Made by a program: the position numbers and the translations under genes. This document shows positions 1-8,472 of a DNA stretch of 35,192 nucleotides, in pieces. The notes below the pieces were generated by a model. The model was not told where the DNA came from. It worked only from the letters and a program-made list of their open reading frames with translations, and did no database searches. Where the stretch lies: the NCBI GenBank assembly GCA_013360405.1, contig JABWBR010000054.1:1-35192 (forward strand), written 5' to 3'. The DNA comes from Saprospiraceae bacterium. Lineage in GTDB: Bacteria; Bacteroidota; Bacteroidia; Chitinophagales; Saprospiraceae. Every line of letters starts with the position of its first letter. The first letter of the stretch is position 1.

Positions 1-173
1 GTGTGGCTAATAAGCACAGGGATGTAATTTTTTTGCACACAACCATTATTTTTTATGTTAACTAATATGATGTAACAGTATCTATCGCGTAATAAAAAAT
101 AAGTCTGAAGCAGATGTTATCTATGTAAAGATTCTATAAAGGTCTAAATTTACAAAATATACCGCACGCCGTC

Positions 174-191
174 AAGTTATGGTCATAACTT
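174..191. promoter_or_regulatory. Perfect 8+2+8 dyad, operator-like
   Basis: The sequence AAGTTATGGTCATAACTT is a perfect inverted repeat with 8-bp arms and a 2-nt centre. A 2-nt centre is too short for a good RNA hairpin loop, so a protein-binding operator is more plausible than a terminator. No adjacent promoter was recognised, so the function is inference. Confidence 0.3.
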
Positions 192-197
192 TTCCGG

Positions 198-306
198 ATT
201 AGCGCCCCGCTTTTGGCGGGGTTCGCACCCGAGCTTTGGTCCTGCACAACTTGTCCCATACCATCAGGTCGGGAAAACTTGGCGGCGCGAAGTATAAAAT
301 GCTAAT
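198..306. other. GC-rich block with nested complementarity; candidate structured RNA
   Basis: Within an AT-rich gap this block has nested complementary segments: ATTAGC 198-203 with GCTAAT 301-306; CCCCGC 205-210 with GCGGGG 216-221 (5-nt loop); TTCGC 222-226 with GCGAA 287-291; CCCGA 228-232 with TCGGG 269-273; CCTG 241-244 with CAGG 265-268. All five helices are mutually compatible. The transcribed strand is unknown because complementarity is symmetric, and neither strand shows a clear promoter or poly-U end. It may be a small RNA, a 3'-UTR structure or an unrecognised repeat. The pairings were found by eye, without an energy calculation. Confidence 0.25.
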
Positions 307-383
307 CGTCAAATATTTTGCTTGATTTTCAAGGGTTTAAAGTACTAGCGTTATTAGCAACCGGGATCAGCTTAATATCCGGA

Positions 384-713
384 CTAACCACCTGGAACCG
401 CCTCCCGCCGTGACAACTCCTCCAATACTTTCTCGTACAGGGGTTGCAATTCGCCCACATCATCTCGCAATTGCTTCATCAGCCGGTCGTAATCGGCTTG
501 GGTGATATCGTATTGTGCAAAAATCTGGTCGTAATACACGCGGATCATACTGTCTTTGACCGCCGGCGGCAGGTGTTGCGCGGCTGCTTCTGCCATGTGT
601 AAATCTGCGAGCAATTGTACGCGCCGGTCCTCGCTTAATGCTACCTGCTCCTCTTTTTTGTTGCAAGAGGCCAGTACGACGCATATCGACAAGAGGACGA
701 ATAAGTGCTTCAT
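384..713 (-). CDS. DUF4296 family lipoprotein
   Basis: This small 109-aa protein has a lipoprotein signal peptide (hydrophobic residues 4-16, lipobox-like VLASC with Cys17), so it is probably anchored in the outer or inner membrane. The remainder is a helical domain with the features of DUF4296 (L-L-A-D-L-H-M-A-E-A motif near residues 34-43, then a D-x-I-Y-D-Q-I-type segment). The family is common in Bacteroidota and its function is not known. The start overlaps the stop of the upstream sixA-like gene as ATGA (710-713), which implies translational coupling in one transcript. No defect is seen. Confidence 0.8.
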   Translation of the reverse strand: MKHLFVLLSICVVLASCNKKEEQVALSEDRRVQLLADLHMAEAAAQHLPPAVKDSMIRVYYDQIFAQYDITQADYDRLMKQLRDDVGELQPLYEKVLEELSRREAVPGG

Positions 714-1210
714 TCCTGCAAATGTTGTTTGGGAAAATAAAAGCCGATGAGCCGGCCGGTCGACTGGTTAAATTCTTTCCAGTGTGCTACCTCGGCCTGA
801 GCCCCCACAATACCGCAAGTGGGCACATTAGGGATATAAGATTCTGCAAACATATTGGCTACGCTAGTCAGGGTAGGGTTGTGCCCAAAAAGCAGCACTG
901 TGTCATACCTGTCGTCAATTTGGTGGACTATACGCACAATATCTTGTGGCATAGCCTCATAGATGTTGTCATCTACCGCGATATCGGAAGCCGGAATGCC
1001 AAAAGCGGCTGCAAAAAAAGAAGCGGTTGTAAAGGCCCTGTTGGCCGGGCTTGACACCAGCCGATCGGGGTGAATACCCATTCCTTTTAACAAAACGGCC
1101 ATTTGTGGGGCATCGCGCAAACCCCGGCTGCTCAACGGCCTGTCTATATCCTGGAACTCGGGATCATCCCAGCTCGATTTGGCATGGCGAATAAGGAATA
1201 ACTTTTTCAT
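710..1210 (-). CDS. sixA: SixA-like phosphohistidine phosphatase (histidine phosphatase family)
   Basis: The protein belongs to the histidine phosphatase (phosphoglycerate mutase-like) superfamily. The start at 1210 gives MKKLFLIRHAKSSWDD with the catalytic R8-H9 motif; an upstream in-frame ATG at 1261 would only add a non-conserved hydrophobic extension. Further family features are SSPANRAFTTA (about residues 57-67) and LFGHNPTLTSVANM (about 109-122), which carries the second catalytic histidine. The length of 166 aa suits the short SixA subfamily, which in E. coli dephosphorylates phosphohistidine. The substrate here is not predictable. It is the first gene of a two-gene minus-strand operon with the DUF4296 lipoprotein and is divergent from the SDR gene. 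Confidence 0.85.
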   Translation of the reverse strand: MKKLFLIRHAKSSWDDPEFQDIDRPLSSRGLRDAPQMAVLLKGMGIHPDRLVSSPANRAFTTASFFAAAFGIPASDIAVDDNIYEAMPQDIVRIVHQIDDRYDTVLLFGHNPTLTSVANMFAESYIPNVPTCGIVGAQAEVAHWKEFNQSTGRLIGFYFPKQHLQE

Positions 1211-1303
1211 AATGATGCAAGATAATACGCCTACACGACAGCAGCTTAAAAAAACAATCACAGCCGTAAATCATGTGGCGCAAATAACGAACTTTGCGAA
1301 TGA

Positions 1304-2110
1304 ATGAAAAAAGTTGCTATGTATTACAAAGATAAAGTTGTTTGGATTACGGGGGCTTCTTCGGGTATTGGAGAACATCTTGCTTACGCGTTGGTTGAGG
1401 AGGGCGCCAAACTTGCCATCTCGAGTCGCAATGAAAAAGAGCTGCAACGCGTCAGGCAAAATTGCCATGGCAAGACGGACATCCTGGTTGTGCCGCTCGA
1501 TGTATCTGATTTCGACAGCGTACCCGGTGTGGCGCAACAAATTCTCGACCACTTCGGCCGCATAGACATCCTGATCAACAATGCGGGTGTATCTCAGCGT
1601 GCACCCATCAAAGATACCGCATTGGAAGTAGATCGAAAAATCATGGACATTAATTATTTCGGCGCCCTGGCAGTCACCAAAGCGGTGTTGCCTTTTATGT
1701 GGCAACAAGGCGCCGGACATATCGTGGTAATGAGTAGTGTGATGGGCAAAATCGGCGTGCCGCGCCGCTCTGCTTACGCTGCCTCCAAACACGCACTGCA
1801 TGGTTATTTTGATACCCTGCGGGCGGAAGTGGCTGCCGATAATATTAAAGTAACGGTTATATGCCCCGGATATGTGCGTACAAACGTTACTATTAATGCG
1901 CTTAAGGGTGATGGCTCCGCCAACCAGGTGATGGCCGATGCTACCCGCAAAGGACTCGACCCCGCCGTTTTTGCCCAAAAAGCGCTCGACGCTATCGCAG
2001 GCCAAAAAAGAGAGGTTTTTATCGGTGGCAAAGAAATTTTTGCACCCACACTGAAACGCCTGTTCCCCAATATGTTTTATTATTTAATTGAAAAAATAAA
2101 AACCACCTAA
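1304..2110 (+). CDS. Short-chain dehydrogenase/reductase (SDR) family oxidoreductase
   Basis: This is a classical SDR with a Rossmann fold. Visible are the TGASSGIG cofactor-binding motif near the N-terminus, the NNAG motif (LINNAGVSQ), catalytic Ser in VVMSSVMGK, and the Y-x-x-x-K pair at Tyr158/Lys162 in SAYAASKHAL. The family uses NAD(P)H to oxidise or reduce small alcohols and ketones; the substrate is unknown. It resembles the DHRS7-like/YqjQ-type group, but that is weak. The start at 1304 is used; an in-frame ATG at 1319 (MYYKDK) is equally possible because no Shine-Dalgarno site marks either. The stop is directly followed by the ATG of the next gene at 2111, suggesting co-transcription. 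Confidence 0.88.
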   Translation: MKKVAMYYKDKVVWITGASSGIGEHLAYALVEEGAKLAISSRNEKELQRVRQNCHGKTDILVVPLDVSDFDSVPGVAQQILDHFGRIDILINNAGVSQRAPIKDTALEVDRKIMDINYFGALAVTKAVLPFMWQQGAGHIVVMSSVMGKIGVPRRSAYAASKHALHGYFDTLRAEVAADNIKVTVICPGYVRTNVTINALKGDGSANQVMADATRKGLDPAVFAQKALDAIAGQKREVFIGGKEIFAPTLKRLFPNMFYYLIEKIKTT

Positions 2111-3022
2111 ATGCTTTCCAGAAAATTTGTGCTTGTCGGATGTTTATTTTTGTGCGGATTCCTGTCGAATAGCGAACTTTATGCGCAAGAACGCAGAGAC
2201 TCCATGGTGGCCATTCAAACTACCGACGGTAACGAATACATAGGCCTGCTGATCGACTCCGACAGTTCCCGCGTGGTCTTATCTACTCAAAACCTCGGCC
2301 CCATTACCATCAAGCAAAGTGATGTGTTGAGTATTACGTATATTGAAAGAGGGGGGAGTGCGAATCGCTACACTAGCGCCCAGGCCGCAAATCCGTATGC
2401 CTGGCGCTATTTTGCAGGGGTGTCGGGCTACAACATACCCCAGGGCCAATTTGTTTATTATAATACAATGGCTTTTATTAATCAAATCGGCTATGGGGTG
2501 AGCGACAACTTGTCTATTACCCTGGGCGGAATACCTACCTTTATCTTTGGCGTCGATGTGGTGCCGCTATGGGTTCACGCCAAACTGTCTATCCCCATCA
2601 GTGAAAATAAATGGAACGCCGGCGCCGGCGTGTTGTATATTCTGCCGGTAGGAGAGGAAGAGGAATCCTCCGGGTTTATTTACGGAGTGAGCACCCACGG
2701 TACAAAAGATAAACATATTTCTTTTATATTGGGCAATGGTTTTGATCGCGGCGGGTTGTGGGACAACCTCACCGTCGGCATCAGCGGCACCTACCGCACC
2801 GGTCGGCGCCATTACCTGCTCACCGAAAGCTATTGGCTGGGAGCACCCAACGAACGCGTGTTTATTTTTGGCTTCGGCGGCCGTTTTGTCGCCCGCCGGC
2901 TAGCCCTGGAATACGGCATCGCACACCCCGTTTTCAACGATTTTAACGACAGCATCAATACAACCCCCATCGGTATACCTCACGTAGGCTTAATTGTGCC
3001 GCTGGGACGAAGGAATGACTAA
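2111..3022 (+). CDS. Secreted hypothetical protein with SH3/Sm-like N-terminus and barrel-like C-terminal part
   Basis: The family is not recognised by name. A Sec signal peptide covers residues 1 to about 26 (hydrophobic core VLVGCLFLCGFLS, likely cleavage after YAQ). Residues about 33-78 (TDGNEYIGLLIDSDSSRVVL, then a DVLSITYIERG strand) resemble the small beta-barrel domain often found before membrane proteins in Bacteroidota. The remaining roughly 200 residues are alternating polar/hydrophobic Gly- and aromatic-rich strands (GYGVSDNLSITLGG, FGFGGRFVARR), as in an outer-membrane or periplasmic beta-barrel. It starts immediately after the SDR stop and ends 15 bp before the T9SS gene, so the three may form one transcript. 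Confidence 0.65.
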   Translation: MLSRKFVLVGCLFLCGFLSNSELYAQERRDSMVAIQTTDGNEYIGLLIDSDSSRVVLSTQNLGPITIKQSDVLSITYIERGGSANRYTSAQAANPYAWRYFAGVSGYNIPQGQFVYYNTMAFINQIGYGVSDNLSITLGGIPTFIFGVDVVPLWVHAKLSIPISENKWNAGAGVLYILPVGEEEESSGFIYGVSTHGTKDKHISFILGNGFDRGGLWDNLTVGISGTYRTGRRHYLLTESYWLGAPNERVFIFGFGGRFVARRLALEYGIAHPVFNDFNDSINTTPIGIPHVGLIVPLGRRND

Positions 3023-3037
3023 CAAAATTTTCCCCCT

Positions 3038-5455
3038 ATGAAAAAGCAACTTACACTTATCCTGATCGTGACTGCCGGATTAGCGGCTGCATGTATAGCT
3101 CAACCGCAAACCACTTGGGAGGGTAATATTTCTTCTAATTGGGGGCACAGTCCTAATTGGAGTATGGGCGTGCCCAACCAGACGCGTACTGCTCGCTTTG
3201 TAGGAGGCAGGCCGAATTATCCCATTCTTGATCATAATGTAGAAATAGCAGCCTTGATTGTAGACGGGGGGGATATTGACCTTGGCGGCTACGTTATGCA
3301 AGTTAATGGAACTGTCACTATTAACGGCGCAAACCCTGGCGCCGCAGGTATTAGTAACGGTATATTACAAGCAAGTAATTTTTTGCAAGTAGAAGATGTC
3401 ACCTTTACTAATGTAGAACTACAAAAAACAGGCGCGAACAATACTGCTTTTGCCGATGATGTTATCTTCAACGGCACTACCGTCATTCAACTCAACTCCA
3501 CTGCCGGCTTTGGCGCCATTTTCATCCTCGGCAGTACGCCCAGCTACAACATTACATTCAACGGCGACGTATACTTTCGCAACCAGGGCGCTAACACCAT
3601 CATCCAGATAGGCGCCGAGACCGGTACGATAGCCTTAAACGGCGACGTCTACCTGCAAAATACGCAATCGGGCTCTTATATCCGGTTTGGCGACGACGGG
3701 ACGATCTCGGTCGCAGCCGACAAGGCATTTAAGATCGACAACAATAACTACAATACCGGCACGCTCTATTTTCGCAACGTAACCCAAAACGGCAGCGCAC
3801 CCAACGATACGTTGCCTATGGGTTCGCTGGATATTCGCAAGAGTACTTTTGGCGGCGCCTTCGCTGCCGACCTGGTTACCAGTTTGACCATAGTGGACTC
3901 GTCGACATTTCTCAGCGAATGCACCCTGATAGCCCCCAACCTGACGAATATCAGAAACAGCGTCTTCCAGGATACGACAGTGTTTAACAAAACCGGATCG
4001 GGCGCCAATACCTGGGGAGGAGGCAATACCTTTAACAGCCTTTGCGAAATCAATAAATCGGGTAGCGGTTCAATATCCACCGCTTCGTTGGAAGGCGATA
4101 CGTTTAATTTGGATGTCAAACTCAAATCGGCCGGTACAGGTGATCTTCGCATTGGTTCGGATTATGGGGAAACCAATTTTTTTAAAAAGAATATCGACTT
4201 CACCAATTCGGCCAAACCGGTCATATTCGGCCCAGGCTCTATGTTGCTCAACGGCACTACGGAGCAAACATTAATCGGCGCCGATTCATTGACTCATCAT
4301 TTTGACTACCTGGAAGTGGACAATCCCGCCGGCATTGTACTTCAGATGCCTATAAACATCGGCGCACTGCTTACCTTCACAGATGGCATTGTGCAATCCA
4401 GTGATACTACCGCGGTTACTTTTCTGCCGTCAGGGTCGTCTTTAGGCGCTTCCGACACCAGGCATATCGACGGCTTAGTGCGCAAACTCGATTTGGGTTT
4501 TGCGATGTCTTTTACTTTTCCTGTCGGCGATTCGAGTTATTATGCGCCCATTACGGTCAGAGGGGCTTCCGGAACGCCCGATTTTGAGGCGCTGTACAAT
4601 TATTTCGATCCCGACATCGCCACTTATGACGCCTCCCAATTAGAGGCGCCCATCGATCATGTTAGTCGCAGGGAGCACTGGTTGCTCAATCTGCTTAGCA
4701 GCGGCAGCGCTTATGTTACGCTTAGCTGGGATACGCGCAGTCGGGGCGTAGACGAACCCGCCGATCTGGTGGTGACCCGCTGGGACGGCTCGAAGTGGGT
4801 TAGCGAAGGAGCAGGAACCCTGCTTGTTAACGGATCTGCGGGTACGATTGAAACTGCCGCGCCGGTAACCAATTTCAGCCCATTTACGCTGGCTTCTATC
4901 AGCATACTCAATCCGTTGCCCATCGAGCTGCTTTATTTTAAAGCTAGTCCGGCTGGGCAAATAACCGAATTGGAATGGGCAACGGCCACAGAGCATAACA
5001 ACGCCTTTTTCACGGTAGAGCGGAGTGCCGACGGAAGGACATTTGAAGACTTAACGACGTTGCCGGGCGCCGGTAATAGCCAACAAATGCTCGTCTACCG
5101 CAGCATTGATGAACAGCCGCTCCAGGGGCTCAGCTATTATCGCCTGCGCCAAACCGATTATGACGGAGCATCTACTTTTTCTGACATAGTGAGCATACTA
5201 CGCACCGCAGATCAGGGCGATATCAGCGTATTTCCAGTGCCTTCACCCGATCGACGTTTTACGCTGCGCTGGCCCGTCGATTATGATGTACGCCGGGTAA
5301 CACTAGTCGATGCCACCGGCAGTACCTGGCTCTTGCAGCCCGTCATTGACGCCTCGCAAACCACGCTAGATCTGTCCCACTTGCCGGCAGGGGTTTATTT
5401 TGCTTCGTTGCAATCGCCCCGGCAGCAGAGGTGGGTGAAAATCATACTTAATTAA
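3038..5455 (+). CDS. T9SS type A sorting-domain surface protein (paralog 1)
   Basis: This is an 805-aa exported protein. A signal peptide ends near residue 21 (ACIAQ). The N-terminal part starts with a TWEG...SSNW...P pattern and continues as a long series of short beta-strand repeats rich in N, G and T, consistent with a parallel beta-helix. Residues about 625-720 carry the conserved module found before T9SS tails (LPIELLYFKA, ELEWATATEHNNAFFTVERS, SYYRLRQTDYDG). The last about 80 residues (from VFPVPSPDRRFTL to VKIILN) form a type A T9SS signal, so the protein is exported through the type IX system and fixed to the cell surface or released. The function of the passenger is unknown. The gene is paralogous to 5865-8333. 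Its stop codon lies inside the octamer repeat array that follows. Confidence 0.85.
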   Translation: MKKQLTLILIVTAGLAAACIAQPQTTWEGNISSNWGHSPNWSMGVPNQTRTARFVGGRPNYPILDHNVEIAALIVDGGDIDLGGYVMQVNGTVTINGANPGAAGISNGILQASNFLQVEDVTFTNVELQKTGANNTAFADDVIFNGTTVIQLNSTAGFGAIFILGSTPSYNITFNGDVYFRNQGANTIIQIGAETGTIALNGDVYLQNTQSGSYIRFGDDGTISVAADKAFKIDNNNYNTGTLYFRNVTQNGSAPNDTLPMGSLDIRKSTFGGAFAADLVTSLTIVDSSTFLSECTLIAPNLTNIRNSVFQDTTVFNKTGSGANTWGGGNTFNSLCEINKSGSGSISTASLEGDTFNLDVKLKSAGTGDLRIGSDYGETNFFKKNIDFTNSAKPVIFGPGSMLLNGTTEQTLIGADSLTHHFDYLEVDNPAGIVLQMPINIGALLTFTDGIVQSSDTTAVTFLPSGSSLGASDTRHIDGLVRKLDLGFAMSFTFPVGDSSYYAPITVRGASGTPDFEALYNYFDPDIATYDASQLEAPIDHVSRREHWLLNLLSSGSAYVTLSWDTRSRGVDEPADLVVTRWDGSKWVSEGAGTLLVNGSAGTIETAAPVTNFSPFTLASISILNPLPIELLYFKASPAGQITELEWATATEHNNAFFTVERSADGRTFEDLTTLPGAGNSQQMLVYRSIDEQPLQGLSYYRLRQTDYDGASTFSDIVSILRTADQGDISVFPVPSPDRRFTLRWPVDYDVRRVTLVDATGSTWLLQPVIDASQTTLDLSHLPAGVYFASLQSPRQQRWVKIILN

Positions 5456-5624
5456 TGTGCTGATGTGCTGATGTGCTGATGTGCTGAATAGTTAATGTGC
5501 TGATGTGCTGATTTTTATTTATATAAATGTTATTAACTAGTTGTATTAGATAATATCAGCACATCAGCACATTAGCACATTAGCAAATTAGCAAATTAGC
5601 AAATTAGCACATCAGCACATCAAC
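5452..5624. repeat. Octamer tandem/inverted array (word GTGCTGAT)
   Basis: The left arm (5452-5512) repeats GTGCTGAT with a period of 8 bp and one interruption near 5486-5492. After an AT-rich spacer (about 5513-5553), the right arm (5554-5624) has eight consecutive octamers of the complementary word (ATCAGCAC, with ATTAGCAC and ATTAGCAA variants). The arms can pair over some 60 bp, giving a very long hairpin. The stop TAA (5453-5455) of the preceding T9SS gene is part of the first word. A role as terminator or mRNA 3'-end protector is inference. Confidence 0.9.
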
Positions 5625-5649
5625 CATGTTTCGTTTCGTAAAAAAAATG

Positions 5650-5657
5650 TACTTTTG
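5650..5657 (+). promoter_or_regulatory. Possible -7 promoter box (TAnnTTTG) for the second T9SS gene
   Basis: TACTTTTG matches the Bacteroidota -7 consensus TAnnTTTG. No good -33 TTG was found at the right distance, and a start here would leave a leader of roughly 200 nt before the ATG at 5865. The leader (5658-5864) is AT-rich and contains only the small palindrome CTATCAGATAG. Otherwise nothing was recognised in it. Confidence 0.35.
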
Positions 5658-5864
5658 CGGCATATAATAGAGTTGTTATCCATATAGAGACCCTTTCAAA
5701 TACATCTTCCCAGTTAAATTATTTCTATTACACAACCTATCGAGAAAACTACAAAAGAATCGCCTGTCTATCAGATAGTGCGAATTAAACACGTGTAAAT
5801 CAATATATTAAACAATAGTGGTTTAGTGCAATTCCATGCATTAATACCAAAAATCCATTTACCG

Positions 5865-8333
5865 ATGAATAAGATTCTCACCTTTTGTCTGCTTCTGTTT
5901 TCATTTGCAGCCATAAGTCAAAACAGAACATGGGTTGGCGGATCAGGAGCCTGGGATGTCGCTGCCAACTGGTCGCCTGCCAGTGTGCCGACTCCTGTCA
6001 ACCACGTCATTATCTCCGGCCCTACCTCTATTCCCCAATTGATGGGCAGCGTGACCGTGAACAACCTAACTATGTCGGGGGGGGCAAAACTGGATTTAAA
6101 CTCAGATACGCTAACGGTAACAAGCTCGGCAAGCATTACAACTATAGCCGGGTTGATGACCAAAACGGGCGCTTTCAACGGTGTGATGCTGGCGGGCCGC
6201 TTTACCATCAACAACGCGGAGTTTACGGATATCGAACTTGAAAAAATAGGCGGCCTCGCGGTCAGTTCTACGGTCAACGGCGCTACTATTTTTAATGGTA
6301 ATGCAATCATAACAAATAACAGCACGCCAACAGCCCCTTTCAATATCGGGAACTCGGGGGTGAGTGCCATTGTTTTCAACGGCCCTGCTACCTTCAACCG
6401 CAATAATGCCACTATTAATATTGCCGGACTTGGATCGGTTACTTTTCACGACAAAACGACTTTGAATGTAATAGGAGCCGGAAATGTATATAATTTGGCC
6501 AACCAGGGCACGGTGGTATTTAATGACACCGTATTTATCAACAGCGCGGTAGGGGGCAACATCAACATTGGCAATACCGGCGGTATCACCACCATCAATG
6601 CGCCGGGCGCTATCCAGACGAATACCGGCTACTCCGGAGGCGTGATCAATATTACCAATCTCACCCAAAACGGCACGGCATCAAATGGCCCGATCAGTCC
6701 GGCGACTTTGCGGGTGACTACCAGCACTTTCGGCGGGAATTTTTCTTCCCTCACAAACAGCATCGATTTCAGCATGTCGACATTTAGCCGGGTCAATAGC
6801 TTTGAAGCGGGCGTGATGGTGGTAGATTCCTGTGATTTTAGCGCGGCAGGGGGTAGTACTACCTTTACAAAAAGCGCAACGGGGCAAGTCAATTGGCCGG
6901 GATCTAATATCTTTCACGGCAATTTTGTATTTAATCGCAACATTACAGGCATTGTCAACTTGGCTAATGCCGGAGGCAATACCTTCTTGGGCGACGTATT
7001 GATCAACAACAATGTGGGTAATTCAAACTTTTTCCTGCTTTCCGGCGCCGGCTTTACGAGTTTTTTCCATGGAGATATCGAAATCCAGGGTTTAACCGGC
7101 ATCAATTTCGGACCGGGAAAAATGGAAATCGCAGGTACCGGCACCCGAATGTTTAGTGCCTTGCCGCTTTTTACCCACAATATCGATACGATCATTATGA
7201 ATGCGGATAGCAGCGTTTTTGAATTGCTTTCCGACGTACAAATCAGGGGGCAACTCACGCTGTCAGACGGTATCATCAGCAGCGCGAGTTCGCAATTGCG
7301 ACTGCTGGATAATGCTACCGTAGTGGGTGGCGCCGATAGCAGCCACGTGGACGGCGCCATGATCAAAATCGGCGACGACGCCTTTGTTTTTCCTATTGGC
7401 GACAATGGCTATTACGCGCCGCTCAGCATTTCAGCGCCACTAAATGTAACGGACACTTATTTCGCACAATATTACAAGCAAAACCCGCTTCTGGGAGGTT
7501 ATCCGCCTGCAAACACGGGCCTCAATATCGACCACGTAAGCGTGAAAGAATACTGGGCTATCGCTGGCGGCTTATCGCCGCTGGTCATTACACTGAGCTG
7601 GGACTACCGCAGCGGCGGCGTGACCAACCCCATTGATTTGAGGGTGGTACAGTGGAACGGCATACAATGGGCTGACATGGGCAACGGCGCCTGGACCGGA
7701 ACGCCAGCGAGCGGCACTATTTCCACCTCAGGTGTGCTGATAATGGGGCCACCCATTTACCTTACGCTTGCTTCCAGCACGGCTTTGCCTGAAAACCCTC
7801 TGCCTATCGAACTGCTTACCTTCACTGCGCGCCCCGATGAAGATAAAGTGCTATTGGAATGGACCACGGCCACCGAAACCGACAATGATTATTTTACAAT
7901 AGAACGCAGCAAAGATGGACGACAATTTGAAGCAATAGCACAAGTGCCGGGCGCCGGCAACAGCACAACCTCTCTCGATTACGCGCTGACCGACGAAAAC
8001 CCGCTGATCGGGCAGTCCTATTATCGCCTGCGTCAGACCGACTATAATGGCGAGTTCAGCTTCAGCAACATGGAAAGTGTGTTTATGAACCAAACTGCAG
8101 GCGGTGATATCCAATATTTTCCCAACCCGGTTTCCGGTGTGCTTCAGATTTATACCGCTAAAGGCGCTCAATTACGCCTGCTTAATGCATTCGGACAACA
8201 AGTCGCTACGGCTATCGAGGCAGGCGAAGGCCACTGGCAGTTGGATACGACACATTTGCCACATGGAATGTATGTATTGCAAGCGGGGCATGGCAATCAG
8301 CTTGAAAGCTATAAGGTGGTGGTTAAGGACTAG
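5865..8333 (+). CDS. T9SS type A sorting-domain surface protein (paralog 2)
   Basis: This is a second exported protein of the same build as 3038-5455. The start at 5865 (MNKILTFCLLLFSFAAISQ) gives a normal signal peptide; an ATG 39 bp upstream would add a charged extension in front of it. The mature protein begins RTWVGGSGAWDVAANW, matching the paralog's TWEG...NW pattern, followed by long Asn/Gly/Thr-rich strand repeats. Shared blocks further on are HVDG...FPIGDNGYYAP, IDHVSVKEYW...TLSWDYRS and the pre-tail module LPIELLTF...LEWTTATETDNDYFTIERS (from about residue 645). The type A tail starts near residue 748 (YFPNPVSGVLQIYT) and ends YKVVVKD. It is 822 aa long. The role of the passenger is unknown. 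Confidence 0.85.
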   Translation: MNKILTFCLLLFSFAAISQNRTWVGGSGAWDVAANWSPASVPTPVNHVIISGPTSIPQLMGSVTVNNLTMSGGAKLDLNSDTLTVTSSASITTIAGLMTKTGAFNGVMLAGRFTINNAEFTDIELEKIGGLAVSSTVNGATIFNGNAIITNNSTPTAPFNIGNSGVSAIVFNGPATFNRNNATINIAGLGSVTFHDKTTLNVIGAGNVYNLANQGTVVFNDTVFINSAVGGNINIGNTGGITTINAPGAIQTNTGYSGGVINITNLTQNGTASNGPISPATLRVTTSTFGGNFSSLTNSIDFSMSTFSRVNSFEAGVMVVDSCDFSAAGGSTTFTKSATGQVNWPGSNIFHGNFVFNRNITGIVNLANAGGNTFLGDVLINNNVGNSNFFLLSGAGFTSFFHGDIEIQGLTGINFGPGKMEIAGTGTRMFSALPLFTHNIDTIIMNADSSVFELLSDVQIRGQLTLSDGIISSASSQLRLLDNATVVGGADSSHVDGAMIKIGDDAFVFPIGDNGYYAPLSISAPLNVTDTYFAQYYKQNPLLGGYPPANTGLNIDHVSVKEYWAIAGGLSPLVITLSWDYRSGGVTNPIDLRVVQWNGIQWADMGNGAWTGTPASGTISTSGVLIMGPPIYLTLASSTALPENPLPIELLTFTARPDEDKVLLEWTTATETDNDYFTIERSKDGRQFEAIAQVPGAGNSTTSLDYALTDENPLIGQSYYRLRQTDYNGEFSFSNMESVFMNQTAGGDIQYFPNPVSGVLQIYTAKGAQLRLLNAFGQQVATAIEAGEGHWQLDTTHLPHGMYVLQAGHGNQLESYKVVVKD

Positions 8334-8334
8334 A

Positions 8335-8471
8335 TAATGTGCTGATGTGCTAATGTGTTAATGTGCTAATTTGTTAATGTGCTAATTTGCTAATATTTAG
8401 AATATTATTAATTATTCATTTTTAATTTTTAATTATCAGCACATCAGCAAATTAGCACATCAGCACATCAA
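8335..8471. repeat. Octamer tandem/inverted array (word GTGCTAAT) between convergent genes
   Basis: The left arm (8335-8394) is a run of octamers AATGTGCT/GATGTGCT/AATTTGCT. After an AT-only spacer, the right arm (8433-8471) reads ATCAGCAC, ATCAGCAA, ATTAGCAC, ATCAGCAC. It uses nearly the same word as the array at 5452-5624. It starts 1 bp after the T9SS stop (8331-8333) and ends 1 bp before the stop of the convergent DUF2652 gene (8473-8475), so it fills the whole gap and could end transcription from both sides. Confidence 0.9.
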
Positions 8472-8472
8472 A

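Larger units (their letters stand above)
1..383. other. Gene-free AT-rich region with a GC-rich island
   Basis: No convincing coding frame is present. The outer parts are AT-rich. Two things stand out: a perfect dyad at 174-191 and a GC-rich block at about 198-306 that can fold into nested helices; both are entered separately. The region lies downstream of the minus-strand DUF4296 gene, whose stop is at 384-386, so it may hold that operon's 3' end. No poly-T terminator was recognised. Confidence 0.6.

Noticed and set aside
264-275. TCAGGTCGGGAA resembles the tip of the bacterial signal recognition particle RNA
   Set aside because: The conserved AGCAGCC strand that must follow is missing, and the three positions either side of GGAA do not pair. 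The resemblance is limited to 12 bases.
1271-2005. Minus-strand open frame of 244 codons
   Set aside because: It lies fully opposite the SDR gene, which has clear SDR motifs; the antisense product has none.
5452-5624. CRISPR array, from regular repeats
   Set aside because: Units are 8 bp, directly adjacent without unique spacers, and followed by inverted copies. No cas gene is present.
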